Shown: positions 8,063 to 17,269 of the stretch, one piece after another
Layout of the letters: each line of letters starts with the position of its first letter
Position numbering within the stretch: the first letter of the stretch is position 1
Assembly (NCBI GenBank): GCA_017404505.1
Contig: JAFRCE010000026.1
Location: 1-64,000 of the forward strand
From: Solobacterium sp.
Lineage (GTDB): Bacteria > Bacillota_I > Bacilli_A > Erysipelotrichales > Erysipelotrichaceae
Length of the DNA: 64,000 bases
Direction: 5' to 3'
The notes under the pieces: generated by a model
Database searches by the model: none
The model's input: the letters and a program-made list of their open reading frames with translations, nothing else
What the model was told of the DNA's origin: nothing
Position numbers and translations under genes: made by a program

Positions 8063-8866
8063 ATGAACATACCGGACAAAAAGACAATCAGAGCGGTCTT
8101 CCTGGATCTGGACGGAACCGTTTTTTCGCATACGTCCGGGACGATTCCGTCATCCGCTGAAAAGGCGATTGCCGCTCTGCGCACAAAGGGCATTCTGGTA
8201 TTCATTGCCACCGGCCGGCATATTCAGGAATTGAAATGGCTGAAACTGGACGATTTTCCTGTGGACGGGTGGATTACAGTTAACGGGGCTTATTGTTATA
8301 ATAATAAAGGAATGTATTACAGTAAGCCGATCGATGCGGCGGATATCCGCACGCTTGTCGTCGCGCTTTCAGCCGATCCGTTTCCGTGCATGTTTCTGAC
8401 GGATACGGAGATCTTTATCAACATGGATGATGCCAGGGTCCGAGCGTCCCAGGCGAAGATCCATACACCGATGCCGGATATCAGACCCGCCGAATCCGCC
8501 CTTGAACAGGAAATCTATATGCTGGTTCCGTATGCGGAAGACAGCCGCTGGCAGCCGGTCAGGGAAAAACTGAAGCATGTGCAGGATACCCGCTGGACAA
8601 ATCTGGCCCTGGATGTGTATTCGCAAAGGTGCGGAAAGGATCAGGGGATCCGGGCGACATGCCGGCTGTACGGTCTGGATGAATCTGAGACACTGGCGGT
8701 CGGTGACGGACCGAATGACGAAGCGCTTCTGAATGCCTGCGGCTGGAAAGCGGCCATGGGCAACGCGGTCGAAGAAATAAAAAAACTGGCGGATTTCGTC
8801 AGTACCGATATTGATAATGACGGCCTGAAAAATGTCTTTGTGCATTACGGCCTGCTTGAGGAGTGA
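8063..8866 (+). CDS. HAD-superfamily phosphatase, Cof type
   Basis: A cytoplasmic sugar-phosphate or cofactor phosphatase of 267 residues. Motif I is FLDLDGT (nucleophile Asp near residue 15), motif II lies in the ATGR region, motif III Lys is in RCGKDQGI, and motif IV is VGDGPNDEALL. The C2-type cap between motifs II and III is typical of the Cof/YidA group. A GGGAGA ribosome site sits about 11 bases before the ATG. It is first in a run of three plus-strand genes with galM and a GH32 hydrolase, so a sugar phosphate is a plausible substrate, but the sequence does not fix it. Confidence 0.88.
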   Translation: MNIPDKKTIRAVFLDLDGTVFSHTSGTIPSSAEKAIAALRTKGILVFIATGRHIQELKWLKLDDFPVDGWITVNGAYCYNNKGMYYSKPIDAADIRTLVVALSADPFPCMFLTDTEIFINMDDARVRASQAKIHTPMPDIRPAESALEQEIYMLVPYAEDSRWQPVREKLKHVQDTRWTNLALDVYSQRCGKDQGIRATCRLYGLDESETLAVGDGPNDEALLNACGWKAAMGNAVEEIKKLADFVSTDIDNDGLKNVFVHYGLLEE

Positions 8867-8871
8867 ACATC

Positions 8872-9888
8872 ATGAAAAAACTGTTTGGAACTACAGCGAA
8901 GGGAGAGGAAGTATATCTCCATATCATTGAGAATGACGCGGTCCGCATCGGCGTGCTGGACTACGGCGCCACTCTGGTGCTTTTCGAACACAAGGGGACC
9001 GGTACCGACGCCGTGCTCGGATATGACGATCTGGCCGGTTATGTGAACCAGCAGGGCAGCTGCATCGGCGCTTCCATCGGCCGTACGGCGAACCGCACCG
9101 GCAAAGGCGTATTCAGCCTGAACGGCAAAACATATCATCTGGCCATCAACAACAACGGCAACAGCCTGCACGGCGGTCTGGAAGGATTTGACAAAAAAGT
9201 ATTCACTGCCGAAGAAACCGAACAGGAAGTAGTCTTCCGCCGGCTTTCGCCGGATATGGAAGAAGGCTATCCCGGCAATCTGCAGGTCGAAATACGTTAT
9301 ACGCTTCTGCCGGACGGCTTTGAGATCACCGCTACCGGTAAAACCGATCAGGATACACTGTTCGCCTATACCAATCATTCCTACTTCAATCTGACAGGCA
9401 AAGACAGTGTTCTGGATCATGTGATCGAGATTCCCTCAGAGCGCTATGGGCTTTCGGATGAAAACGGCATGATGAAGGACCAGCTGGCGGATGTCAGCGG
9501 CACGCCGTTCGATTTCCGCACGCCAAAACCGCTTGGCAAGGATATCGTCTCTGATCATGAGCAGATCGTCGTCGCCAACGGTTATGACCATTATTATGAT
9601 ATCGAAGGCACCGGCATGCGCTGCATGGCTGTCTGCCGGGCCGGCGGTCTGGAACTGACGATGGAAAGCGATTTCCCAGGCTTCCATCTGTATTCCGGTA
9701 ACTTCCTGTACGGTGACACCGGCAAAAAAGGCCATGTCTATCCGCCGCGCAGCGGTGTCTGCTTCGAAGCGGAATACTATCCCAATGCCATCAACTATGA
9801 CAGCTCCTTCACTAAGCCGATCGTCAAAGCCGGCACGGTGATGACCAATCATATCCGATTCCATCTGAACGAAAACCGGGAACACTGA
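8872..9888 (+). CDS. galM: Aldose 1-epimerase (mutarotase)
   Basis: Interconverts alpha and beta anomers of aldoses such as glucose and galactose. The 338-residue protein has the family marks GRTANR, NNGNSLHGG, YTNHSYFNLTG with the catalytic histidine region, and a C-terminal CFEAEYYPNAIN with the catalytic glutamate. I choose ATG 8872, with GAGGAG eight bases upstream; a GTG at 8863 is the alternative. It follows the HAD gene by 5 bases and precedes the GH32 gene by 25, so all three appear co-transcribed. Confidence 0.93.
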   Translation: MKKLFGTTAKGEEVYLHIIENDAVRIGVLDYGATLVLFEHKGTGTDAVLGYDDLAGYVNQQGSCIGASIGRTANRTGKGVFSLNGKTYHLAINNNGNSLHGGLEGFDKKVFTAEETEQEVVFRRLSPDMEEGYPGNLQVEIRYTLLPDGFEITATGKTDQDTLFAYTNHSYFNLTGKDSVLDHVIEIPSERYGLSDENGMMKDQLADVSGTPFDFRTPKPLGKDIVSDHEQIVVANGYDHYYDIEGTGMRCMAVCRAGGLELTMESDFPGFHLYSGNFLYGDTGKKGHVYPPRSGVCFEAEYYPNAINYDSSFTKPIVKAGTVMTNHIRFHLNENREH

Positions 9889-9913
9889 CCTGGTATCTGA
9901 TAGGAGGCATGCA

Positions 9914-11413
9914 ATGAAAACCTGGACAGACAAAGAGAAAAAAAGAACTTTATCGATCTATGATCATCACGAACTGCGGCAGCTTCATGACCGGATCGCC
10001 CAGTCGGTCTGGCGGGAAAAATTCCACATTCAGACGGTTACCGGTCTGATGAACGACCCGAACGGTTTCTGTTTCTTTGACGGCAAGTGGCATCTTTTCT
10101 ATCAGTGGTTCCCGTTTGGTGCCGTCCATGGCCTGAAACACTGGTACCATGTCGAAAGCGAAGACCTCATGACCTGGGAAAACAAAGGCCTGGCCATGAA
10201 GCCGGATCTGCTTTATGACAACCAGGGCTGCTACAGCGGCAGCGCTCTGATCGAAGACGGCACGCTGTATCTGGCCTATACCGGCAACAACAAGGACGTC
10301 TTCGGCAAAAGACACCCGTATCAGGTACTTGCCTGGCTGAACGAGAAGGGTGAATACGAAAAACTGGATCATCCGCTGATCGGCCAGCTGGAAGACTACA
10401 CGGAACATGTCCGCGATCCGAAGCTGTTCCGACACAACGGCAGATACTATATCCTGCTCGGCGCTCAGGACAAGGAAGAACACGGCAAGTTCCTGCTGTT
10501 CTCTTCCGAGGAACTGAAGCAGGGCTGGAAGATGGAAGGCGAACTGAAAGTCCGTGGCTATGATCATTTCGGCTATATGGTCGAATGTCCGGATCTTGAA
10601 AAAGTCGGCGACGACTGGGTTCTGCTGTTCTCGCCGCAGGGCCTGGAAGCGGAAGGCGAACTGTACAACTGCAAATACAACAACGTGTATTTCGTCGGCA
10701 AAATGGATTTCGAGAATCTTGAATTTGTTCCGGAAGGACCGTTCCGTGAGCTTGACCGCGGTTTCGATTTCTATGCAGCCCAGTGCGCGATGCAGGAAGA
10801 GTACCCGGATACCGCCGTACTGGTCGGCTGGTTCGGCTGCGGTGACTATACCTATCCGATCACGGACGAAGAAGGCTGGGCGGGTCTTCAGACGCTGCCG
10901 AGAGAACTGACAGTGGAAAACGGAAGACTGCTGCAGAAGCCGGCCCGCTCGCTGGTCAACCTGCGCGGCAGGAAACTCTTCGAAGCGAGAAACGGCAGTA
11001 TCGTTTCCGACAGCATGCACGGCCTGATGCCGCGCACGGCCATCATGCGTCTGGACGATCCGGAAAACGAGTCCATTCAGCTCAATCTGTTCGCCCGCAG
11101 CCGCAAAAACGGTTTCGCCATCAGTTATGACAAATTCCGCCGCAAGCTCGTCTTTGACAAAGGCGACCTGATCAACCAGTGCAACGAGGAATTCGGCACA
11201 TCCCGCACCATCACGCTGGAAGACGGTCTGAAGAGTCTGGAGATCTATCTGGACAGAAGCAGTGTGGAAGTCTTCGTCAATGACGGCGAGTATGTCGTTT
11301 CCGCCCGCATCTTCCCGACGGCGGAAGAAAACCTGATCCGCATGGGCGGCAAGAACATTGACCTTGTCATCTACGACACCAATACAACGGTGGAAGATTC
11401 CTTCGTGATTTAA
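9914..11413 (+). CDS. scrB: GH32 sucrose(-6-phosphate) hydrolase / fructosidase
   Basis: Splits beta-fructosidic bonds in sucrose, sucrose 6-phosphate or short fructans. The 499-residue protein has the five-bladed GH32 propeller with MNDPNG (nucleophile Asp48), FYQWFP, RDP (Asp168, transition-state stabiliser) and the EC motif (acid/base Glu224), then a C-terminal beta-sandwich. There is no signal peptide, so it acts in the cytoplasm on an imported sugar. An AGGAGG site precedes the ATG. No PTS or sugar ABC gene lies nearby, so the phosphorylated-sucrose assignment is an inference from the family. Confidence 0.9.
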   Translation: MKTWTDKEKKRTLSIYDHHELRQLHDRIAQSVWREKFHIQTVTGLMNDPNGFCFFDGKWHLFYQWFPFGAVHGLKHWYHVESEDLMTWENKGLAMKPDLLYDNQGCYSGSALIEDGTLYLAYTGNNKDVFGKRHPYQVLAWLNEKGEYEKLDHPLIGQLEDYTEHVRDPKLFRHNGRYYILLGAQDKEEHGKFLLFSSEELKQGWKMEGELKVRGYDHFGYMVECPDLEKVGDDWVLLFSPQGLEAEGELYNCKYNNVYFVGKMDFENLEFVPEGPFRELDRGFDFYAAQCAMQEEYPDTAVLVGWFGCGDYTYPITDEEGWAGLQTLPRELTVENGRLLQKPARSLVNLRGRKLFEARNGSIVSDSMHGLMPRTAIMRLDDPENESIQLNLFARSRKNGFAISYDKFRRKLVFDKGDLINQCNEEFGTSRTITLEDGLKSLEIYLDRSSVEVFVNDGEYVVSARIFPTAEENLIRMGGKNIDLVIYDTNTTVEDSFVI

Positions 11414-11423
11414 GAAAATATAC

Positions 11424-11450
11424 AGACGGACCGGGCGGTCCGTCTTTTCT
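11424..11450 (+). terminator. Terminator of the HAD-galM-scrB operon
   Basis: A 9-bp stem (AGACGGACC 11424-11432, GGTCCGTCT 11437-11445), GGGC loop, then a T-rich tail. Confidence 0.9.
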
Positions 11451-11499
11451 TTTGGCATACATTTAAGTAAAATCATGTTTAGTGAAATGAGGTGTCTTT

Positions 11500-11982
11500 A
11501 TGATCAGAAGAGCTGCCGAAAAAGATCTGGAACAGATCCTGAATCTGCTGCATCAGGTGCTGGAAGTCCACGCGAAGCTGCGGCCGGACCTGTTTATTCC
11601 CGGAACCACCAAGTATTCTCCGGAAGAACTGAAGGAACTGATGCGGGATGATCAGAAGCCCATCTTCGTCTGGACAGACGAGGATGACGTGACCAGAGGC
11701 TATGCTTTCTGTGTGATCCAGGAACCGGTGATCAGTGAAAACATGGTTCCCCATCGCGGTCTTTATATCGACGATCTGTGCGTGGACGAAACATGCCGCG
11801 GCAGACATATCGGCGCTGACCTGTTTGACTTCGTGAAAGAGGAAGCGAAAAGAAGAGGCTGTTACCATCTGACCCTCAATGTCTGGGACGGCAACAGCAG
11901 CGCGCTGGCTTTCTATCAGAAGCGCGGTCTGAAAACGCAGAAAACCGTCATGGAAATGATCCTTGATCCAAAATCGAAATGA
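11500..11982 (+). CDS. GNAT family N-acetyltransferase
   Basis: A 160-residue acetyl-CoA dependent acyltransferase. Motif A is clear in the stretch DDLCVDETCRGRHIGADL, where RGRHIG binds the pyrophosphate of acetyl-CoA, and motif B follows in LNVWDGNSSALAFYQKRGL. The substrate (an amine, peptide or small molecule) is not evident. A GAGGTG site precedes the ATG. It lies alone between two terminators and converges on degV. Confidence 0.88.
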   Translation: MIRRAAEKDLEQILNLLHQVLEVHAKLRPDLFIPGTTKYSPEELKELMRDDQKPIFVWTDEDDVTRGYAFCVIQEPVISENMVPHRGLYIDDLCVDETCRGRHIGADLFDFVKEEAKRRGCYHLTLNVWDGNSSALAFYQKRGLKTQKTVMEMILDPKSK

Positions 11983-11983
11983 A

Positions 11984-12010
11984 AAGGGGCACCGTGTGAT
12001 GGTGTCCCTT
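11984..12010. terminator. Bidirectional terminator between GNAT gene and degV
   Basis: AAGGGGCACC pairs with GGTGTCCCTT (one G-U pair). On the minus strand it overlaps the degV stop codon and is followed by TTTTC. Confidence 0.7.
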
Positions 12011-12881
12011 AAGCTTTTCTTTCATCTGTGAAGCAGACGATGCCCAGGAAGCCGGGCCCGACATGACAGCCGATGACCGGTCCGAGTTCATACATGGAAA
12101 CGGGCGTTCCCTCCGGCAGTCTTTCCTTCAGCGATTCCATCAGTTTTTCACAGTCTTCCGGGCAGTCGCTGTGGGTGAGGACGAATTCATTGCCTTCACT
12201 CTGCGCATTTTTGAGAACGTCTTCGAGAAGCTGATGCATGGCTTTCTTGCGGCCGTGGATCTTGCTGTAGGCAACCAGCGTTCCGTCGTCGGGAATATAG
12301 ATCAGCGGTTTGATGGCCAGCAGGGTGCCGACGATCGCGGATGCGTTCGACAGTCTTCCGCCATGCCGCAGCCACTGCAGATCATCGATCATAAAGCGGT
12401 GGGCGATATGCATTTTGTTATCTTCCACCCAGCGGACAACCTCATCCGCGGAAGCACCTGCTTCTTTCAGGGCAACCGCCTTGCGGACCAGAAGGCCAAG
12501 GCCGATGGTGATGCAGCGGGTATCGATGATGCGGACGTCTGCCGCCGGCATTTCTTCCTTCAGCTGTTCGAGAGCGTTCAGCGAATTTCCGTAGGAACTG
12601 GAGATCGCTTTGTCCATATCCAGGAAGATGACGGTTTTGCCGTCTTCACTCAGATTGCGGAAGAATTCATAGTATCCATACGTCGTAATCTGGGAAGTGT
12701 TCGGGACTGTGCCGCTGCGCATGGCCGTGTAAATAACACGCTTGGACGCGTCTGTGCAATTGTCCTCATGGACAGCGCCGTCAATTTCGAAGGTATATGA
12801 AATCATCGGAACATTATGTTCCTGAAGCCACGCCTGATCCAGATCACATGTCGATGCGGTCGCGATCACATATTCTTTCAT
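12009..12881 (-). CDS. DegV-family fatty-acid-binding protein
   Basis: DegV/FakB proteins hold a fatty acid and present it to the FakA kinase for phosphorylation and entry into phospholipid synthesis. The 290-residue product shows the family start (IATASTCDL), the NTSQ segment near residue 65 that contacts the lipid carboxylate, and IDTRCITIGLG. The start at ATG 12881 has GGAGG just upstream; the longer frame has none. No fakA is in this window. It is monocistronic. Confidence 0.9.
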   Translation of the reverse strand: MKEYVIATASTCDLDQAWLQEHNVPMISYTFEIDGAVHEDNCTDASKRVIYTAMRSGTVPNTSQITTYGYYEFFRNLSEDGKTVIFLDMDKAISSSYGNSLNALEQLKEEMPAADVRIIDTRCITIGLGLLVRKAVALKEAGASADEVVRWVEDNKMHIAHRFMIDDLQWLRHGGRLSNASAIVGTLLAIKPLIYIPDDGTLVAYSKIHGRKKAMHQLLEDVLKNAQSEGNEFVLTHSDCPEDCEKLMESLKERLPEGTPVSMYELGPVIGCHVGPGFLGIVCFTDERKA

Positions 12882-12921
12882 ACTACCTCCATCAAAGTTA
12901 CGGAATACCGTAGCAGTCAAC

Positions 12922-12951
12922 ATTGTAATGGATAAGAGGTTTCAAAATCAA
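12922..12951 (-). promoter_or_regulatory. Possible degV promoter
   Basis: Minus-strand TTGATT (12946-12951) and TACAAT (12922-12927) with an 18-base spacer. Confidence 0.4.
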
Positions 12952-12984
12952 TATCAATGCGAAAAATAACAGGCAAAAAGAAAA

Positions 12985-13002
12985 TACCGCATTACTGCGG
13001 TA
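12985..13002 (-). terminator. Terminator of the LysR gene
   Basis: TACCGCA (12985-12991) and TGCGGTA (12996-13002) form a 7-bp stem followed by ATTTTCTTTTT on the minus strand; it overlaps the stop codon. Confidence 0.7.
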
Positions 13003-13885
13003 CCTTCTTGGCTCTTGTTTTGATCATTTCCACCAGTTCTTTCATCTGGCTTGACCGTTCCTCACCGCGCCGCATCGCGAATACGACTTCCAGGGTGACA
13101 CGCGGATTCAGCGGCACCGCCACGATACCCGGCTGCTGGGCGACCATCAGGGTCGATACCGGCAGAAGGGCGACACCTTTCTTTTCCGCCACCATGGGAA
13201 GGATCTGATCGACCGTCGAGGTACGGACGTTCTCCGTGGAAATATGATTGTCTTTCAGAAGTTTCCAGCTCAGTCCGTATGAGGAAGAATACGGGTTGTT
13301 CAGGTAGAAGAGTTCATTCTTCAGGTCGGTGATATGGACAGAACTCTGCTTGGCGTATTTATGGCCTTCCCAGAGAATGACCATCAGTTCATCTGACGCC
13401 AGCCGGTAGTTTTCCGTCCGCATTCCCGCCAGCATGTTCTTACGGATGACGATGGCATCGTAATAATCGTCCTGCAGACCGGCGATCAGGTTGCGTCCGT
13501 CGGTTTCCTCAATGCGCAGATTGATGCCTTCATGATCGCTGATAAAACGGTTGAATACACGGTTCAGACGGTACTGTTTCATGATCGGCAGGGTACCGAT
13601 GATCAGCATCTGCTGTTCCTTGTCACGGAAACGGTCCATGCTGCGAAGAACTTTGTGGTACTGCTTGATCAATGGCGCGGACTGCTGAAACAGCGCTTTG
13701 CCGGCTTCCGTCAGGACACCTGAGTTGGTACCTTCCCTCAGAAACAGCAAAGAACCGAATTCTTCTTCCAGACGCAGAATTTCTTTGGCGGCGGAAGAGT
13801 TGAAACGATGCGCTTCACCACTCGGTGTCAAAAAGACTTCACTCTGTGCAGTCGCGACAAATACTTCCAGATCTTCTATTCTCAT
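12992..13885 (-). CDS. LysR-family transcriptional regulator
   Basis: A 297-residue DNA-binding regulator with an N-terminal winged helix (FNSSAAKEILRLEEEFGSLLF followed by LTEAG near residues 28-65) and a C-terminal periplasmic-binding-like effector domain. The first helix of the HTH is less conserved than usual for LysR proteins. It is divergent from the HAD/aldo-keto reductase/M32 peptidase group, which is the likely target because LysR genes often control their divergent neighbour. An extended -10 (TGATATAAT, 13921-13929) lies on the minus strand. The effector is unknown. Confidence 0.85.
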   Translation of the reverse strand: MRIEDLEVFVATAQSEVFLTPSGEAHRFNSSAAKEILRLEEEFGSLLFLREGTNSGVLTEAGKALFQQSAPLIKQYHKVLRSMDRFRDKEQQMLIIGTLPIMKQYRLNRVFNRFISDHEGINLRIEETDGRNLIAGLQDDYYDAIVIRKNMLAGMRTENYRLASDELMVILWEGHKYAKQSSVHITDLKNELFYLNNPYSSSYGLSWKLLKDNHISTENVRTSTVDQILPMVAEKKGVALLPVSTLMVAQQPGIVAVPLNPRVTLEVVFAMRRGEERSSQMKELVEMIKTRAKKVPQ

Positions 13886-13952
13886 GATGCTTAACTCCGT
13901 TGTTTATTATTGTTTTTCATATTATATCATGATTCATAAAGATAGTTTCCCA

Positions 13953-13958
13953 TATAAT
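13953..13958 (+). promoter_or_regulatory. -10 box upstream of the broken HAD gene
   Basis: A perfect TATAAT, 18 bases before the ATG at 13977. No good -35 hexamer is seen, which would suit activation by the divergent LysR protein. Confidence 0.5.
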
Positions 13959-13976
13959 GGAAACAAGGAGGGCGGC

Positions 13977-14739
13977 ATGAAAGTGTTTGCGAGTGATTTT
14001 GACGGAACATTGCGTTTCTATGAGAACGGCCGTATTTTCAGCTATGACGAGGACAGTAGCGCTGTGCGCTCTTTTCAGCAGAACGGCGGACTGTTCGGTA
14101 TCTGCACCGGCCGGCCGCTGGACGGTATTCTGGCCGTCCTGGACAGCCGTTTTGAACCGGATTTTTATCTTGTGTCATCCGGTGCTGTCCTTGCCGAAGT
14201 GAGAAACGGCAGAAAAGAGATCATCCGGGAAAGCACGATACCGCTATCGGTTGCCAAAAAGATATATAATCAGTTTAAAGATCATGGCATGTTCTATTTT
14301 CACGACGAAGGCAAGATCTATGGGATCGGGGGGCAGGGGAGAACCCACGCTGATCCAGGCTTCCGTGAAGGACGTGGATCAGCTGCCGGCAGATCATATA
14401 ACCGGTCTTTCCATCGGAACCGCCAGTGCTCAGAAAGCGGCGGAGACAGCGGCTCTGATCAACGCTGTCTACGGAGAATATGTCACGGCTTTTCAGAATG
14501 TGGAATATCTTGACATCATCCGGTCCGGACAGTCCAAAGGCACCGCCGTCCAGGCCGCGAAACAGCAGTATCACGCGGATATGATCTTCGGCATCGGCGA
14601 TTCTTTCAATGATATTCCAATGCTGGATGCGGCTGACGTATCCTTTACCTTCCGCTCTTCACCACCGGAAGTGAGGGCACATGCCGATCATGAAGTCGAC
14701 AGCGTGGCGGAAGCGATCGCCATCGCTGAAAAAATATAA
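13977..14739 (+). pseudogene. HAD-family (Cof-type) hydrolase with a +1 frameshift
   Basis: The N-terminal part (frame from ATG 13977, AAGGAGG site) carries motif I ASDFDGT and GICTGRP. The C-terminal part, in the next frame to 14739, carries GIGDSFNDIPML, the motif IV of the same family. The break falls at a run of six G at 14328-14333. Removing one G joins the two parts into a 253-residue protein (KIYGIGGRGEPTL across the join) of normal length for a Cof-type phosphatase. So this is either a homopolymer sequencing error or a recent frameshift. All other motifs are intact, which favours an error or a very young lesion. Confidence 0.85.
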
Positions 14740-14755
14740 ATAATAAGGAGGCTTT

Positions 14756-15673
14756 ATGCGTTACATTGAATTTGGTTCATCTCCACAGCGTGTTTCCGTA
14801 ATCGGCGCAGGGTCCATGCGCATTGCGGGAATGGACGAACAGACAGCCGACACCTTTATGAAGACTGCTCTTGATGCCGGTATTAACTTCTTCGATCATG
14901 CCGACATCTACGGCGGCGGCAAGAGCGAGGAAGTCCTTGGCCGCATTCTGGCCAAAGAGCCATCCCTGCGTGAGAAGATCTTCATTCAGTCCAAATGCGG
15001 CATCCGCCAGGGTTTCTTTGATTTCTCGGAAACCTATATTCTCAGCGCGGTCGACGGTATTCTGAGCCGTCTGCAGACCGACCATCTGGATTCGCTGCTG
15101 CTGCACAGACCGGACGCGCTGATGGAACCGGAACAGGTCGCATCTGCCTTTGATAAGCTTTATAAGGCCGGCAAGGTTCGCAATTTCGGTGTCTCCAACA
15201 TGAATCCGATGCAGATGGAGCTGCTGAAGACGAAGGTGACGTATCCGCTGGTATGCAACCAGGTGCAGATGAGCGTTGCTCATACACCGATGCTTGACGC
15301 CGGCTTCAATGTCAATATGAATATCGATCCGTCCATCAACAGAGACGGAAGCGTTCTCGAATACTGCCGGATCCATGACATGGTCATTCAGACCTGGTCA
15401 CCGCTGCAGGTCGGCTATTTCACCGGCACATTCCTGAACAATGAAAACTTTGCCGATCTGAACCGCGAACTGCGGGCTCTGGCGGATGAGTACGGGGTCG
15501 GTGCCGATACCATCGCTTATGCCTGGCTGCTCCGCTATCCGGGCCGCATGCAGGTCATTACCGGCACGACATCTCCGGAGCATCTGCGCTCAGCCGCGGA
15601 AGCCGGCGATATCTCACTGACCCGTGAAGAATGGTACGCACTCTACCGGGCGGCCGGCAACAGACTGCCTTAA
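14756..15673 (+). CDS. Aldo-keto reductase, YdhF-like
   Basis: An NAD(P)H-dependent carbonyl reductase of 305 residues with the full AKR tetrad: Asp47, Tyr52 (DHADIYGGG), Lys80 (QSKCG) and His117 (LLHRPD). The C-terminal cofactor segment (ITGTTSPEHLR) is present. The sequence resembles E. coli YdhF. TAAGGAGG precedes the ATG. It lies 16 bases after the HAD gene and 14 before the M32 peptidase, so the three genes look like one transcript. The physiological substrate is unknown. Confidence 0.9.
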   Translation: MRYIEFGSSPQRVSVIGAGSMRIAGMDEQTADTFMKTALDAGINFFDHADIYGGGKSEEVLGRILAKEPSLREKIFIQSKCGIRQGFFDFSETYILSAVDGILSRLQTDHLDSLLLHRPDALMEPEQVASAFDKLYKAGKVRNFGVSNMNPMQMELLKTKVTYPLVCNQVQMSVAHTPMLDAGFNVNMNIDPSINRDGSVLEYCRIHDMVIQTWSPLQVGYFTGTFLNNENFADLNRELRALADEYGVGADTIAYAWLLRYPGRMQVITGTTSPEHLRSAAEAGDISLTREEWYALYRAAGNRLP

Positions 15674-15687
15674 GAAAGAAGGAAACA

Positions 15688-17184
15688 ATGAATCTGAACG
15701 AAAAACTGCAGAAATACAACGAATGGGTCTTCCGCATGTCGGCATACCGGATGGCTCTTTCCATCATCGCCATCGACAAGCTGACGGTCGCTCCGGAAGC
15801 CGGTGCCGACTATCGTGACAAGCGCACGGCATTTCTGGCCGGTGAACTGTTCTCCGTGCAGACGGATCCGGAAATGGCACAGCTTCTGAACGAACTGCGC
15901 ACGGAAGAAAGCCTGGACGGGGAAACAAAGAAAGCGGTGGAACTGTATGCCAAGATGGTCCATGATACCGTGTGCATACCGAAGGATGAATTCGTCGCTT
16001 CCGAGGAACTGATGAACGCTTCCTACAACGCCTGGCTGGAAGCCAAGATGAAGAACGACTACAGCATTTTCGAACCGTATCTGAAACAGGTCATTGAAAT
16101 CATGAAAAAGCGGTATGAATACCGCGGCAGTGACATGCCTCTGTATGATCAGATGCTGGATGACTATGAGCCGGGCATGAACCGGGAAAAATACGACGCT
16201 TTCTTCGGCGCGCTGAAAGAACGGCTGGTACCGCTGATCAAAAAGGTCACGGAAGCAGAACAGATCGACGAGTCTTTCCTGCACCAGGAATTTGATAAAG
16301 CGGATCAGAAGAAATACATGGATCAGATCCTCGCTTATCTGCACTTCGATCCGTCCTGGGGATATCAGAACGAGACGGAACATCCGTTTACCGACGGCAC
16401 ATGTTCCAACGACATGCGTACAACGACCAAGTATCTGAAAGACAATGTCGTTTCCGCCATTCTTTCCACCGTCCATGAAGTAGGGCATGCGACCTACCAG
16501 CATGACGTCGATGAACGCTATGACGGCACGATCCTGGCCGCCGGTATTTCCTCCGGTATGCATGAATCACAGTCACGTCTGTTTGAAAACTACCTGGCCA
16601 GAACCGGTGCTTTCTGGGAAGCCAATTATGATGGTCTGCAGAAACAGTTCCCGCAGCAGCTTGGAAACGTCAGCTGCGAACAGTTTGTAAATGCCCTCAA
16701 CATCGCCCGGCCGTCCCTGATCCGCACGGAAGCGGACGAACTGACCTATCCGATGCATATTCTGATCCGTTATGAAATCGAGAAGGGACTCTTCGACGGT
16801 TCCGTTTCCACGGAAGGCCTCGACAGGACCTGGGATGACATGTATGAGAAGTATCTCGGCGTCCGTTCGAAAACTGCCTCTGCCGGCATTCTGCAGGATG
16901 TGCACTGGTCCGGCGGCAGCTTTGGCTATTTCCCGACATACGCCCTCGGCAGTGCCTTCGCGGCTCAGTTTGTCCGGAAGATGCGCCAGGAAGTCGACGT
17001 CGACGAAGCACTGCGCAGCGGACACTTCGAAATTTGCGTGAACTGGCTGAAGGAACACATCCATAAATACGGCTGCCGTTATGATGCGGACGAGATCATG
17101 AAAATGGCGACCGGTGAACCATTCAACGTGAATTACTATCTGGATTATCTGGAAGACAAATACACGAAGCTTTACAAACTCTGA
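15688..17184 (+). CDS. M32-family metallocarboxypeptidase
   Basis: A cytoplasmic zinc carboxypeptidase of 498 residues that removes C-terminal residues from peptides. The zinc site is HEVGH at 263-267 with the third ligand in the following HESQSR (Glu293), the M32 family signature. It is like B. subtilis YpwA and Taq carboxypeptidase in length. The start is ATG 15688 with an AGAAGGA site; the longer reading frame overlaps the upstream gene and has no ribosome site. Confidence 0.94.
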   Translation: MNLNEKLQKYNEWVFRMSAYRMALSIIAIDKLTVAPEAGADYRDKRTAFLAGELFSVQTDPEMAQLLNELRTEESLDGETKKAVELYAKMVHDTVCIPKDEFVASEELMNASYNAWLEAKMKNDYSIFEPYLKQVIEIMKKRYEYRGSDMPLYDQMLDDYEPGMNREKYDAFFGALKERLVPLIKKVTEAEQIDESFLHQEFDKADQKKYMDQILAYLHFDPSWGYQNETEHPFTDGTCSNDMRTTTKYLKDNVVSAILSTVHEVGHATYQHDVDERYDGTILAAGISSGMHESQSRLFENYLARTGAFWEANYDGLQKQFPQQLGNVSCEQFVNALNIARPSLIRTEADELTYPMHILIRYEIEKGLFDGSVSTEGLDRTWDDMYEKYLGVRSKTASAGILQDVHWSGGSFGYFPTYALGSAFAAQFVRKMRQEVDVDEALRSGHFEICVNWLKEHIHKYGCRYDADEIMKMATGEPFNVNYYLDYLEDKYTKLYKL

Positions 17185-17190
17185 AAAAGG

Positions 17191-17212
17191 AAAAGCCCGG
17201 CAGGGCTTTTTC
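17191..17212 (+). terminator. Terminator after the M32 peptidase
   Basis: AAAAGCCC (17191-17198) and GGGCTTTT (17203-17210) with a GGCA loop and T-rich tail. Confidence 0.85.
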
Positions 17213-17217
17213 TTTGC

Positions 17218-17246
17218 TTTTCTAAATGTCTGTTCAATAATATAAT
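17218..17246 (+). promoter_or_regulatory. Promoter of the flippase gene
   Basis: TTTTCT (17218-17223) and a perfect TATAAT (17241-17246) with 17-base spacing. Confidence 0.5.
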
Positions 17247-17269
17247 AGGAATGTTTTGGAGAACATGCT

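Noticed and set aside
9950..11476. 508-codon minus frame opposite the GH32 gene
   Set aside because: Antisense shadow of a complete GH32 enzyme, common in GC-rich third positions.
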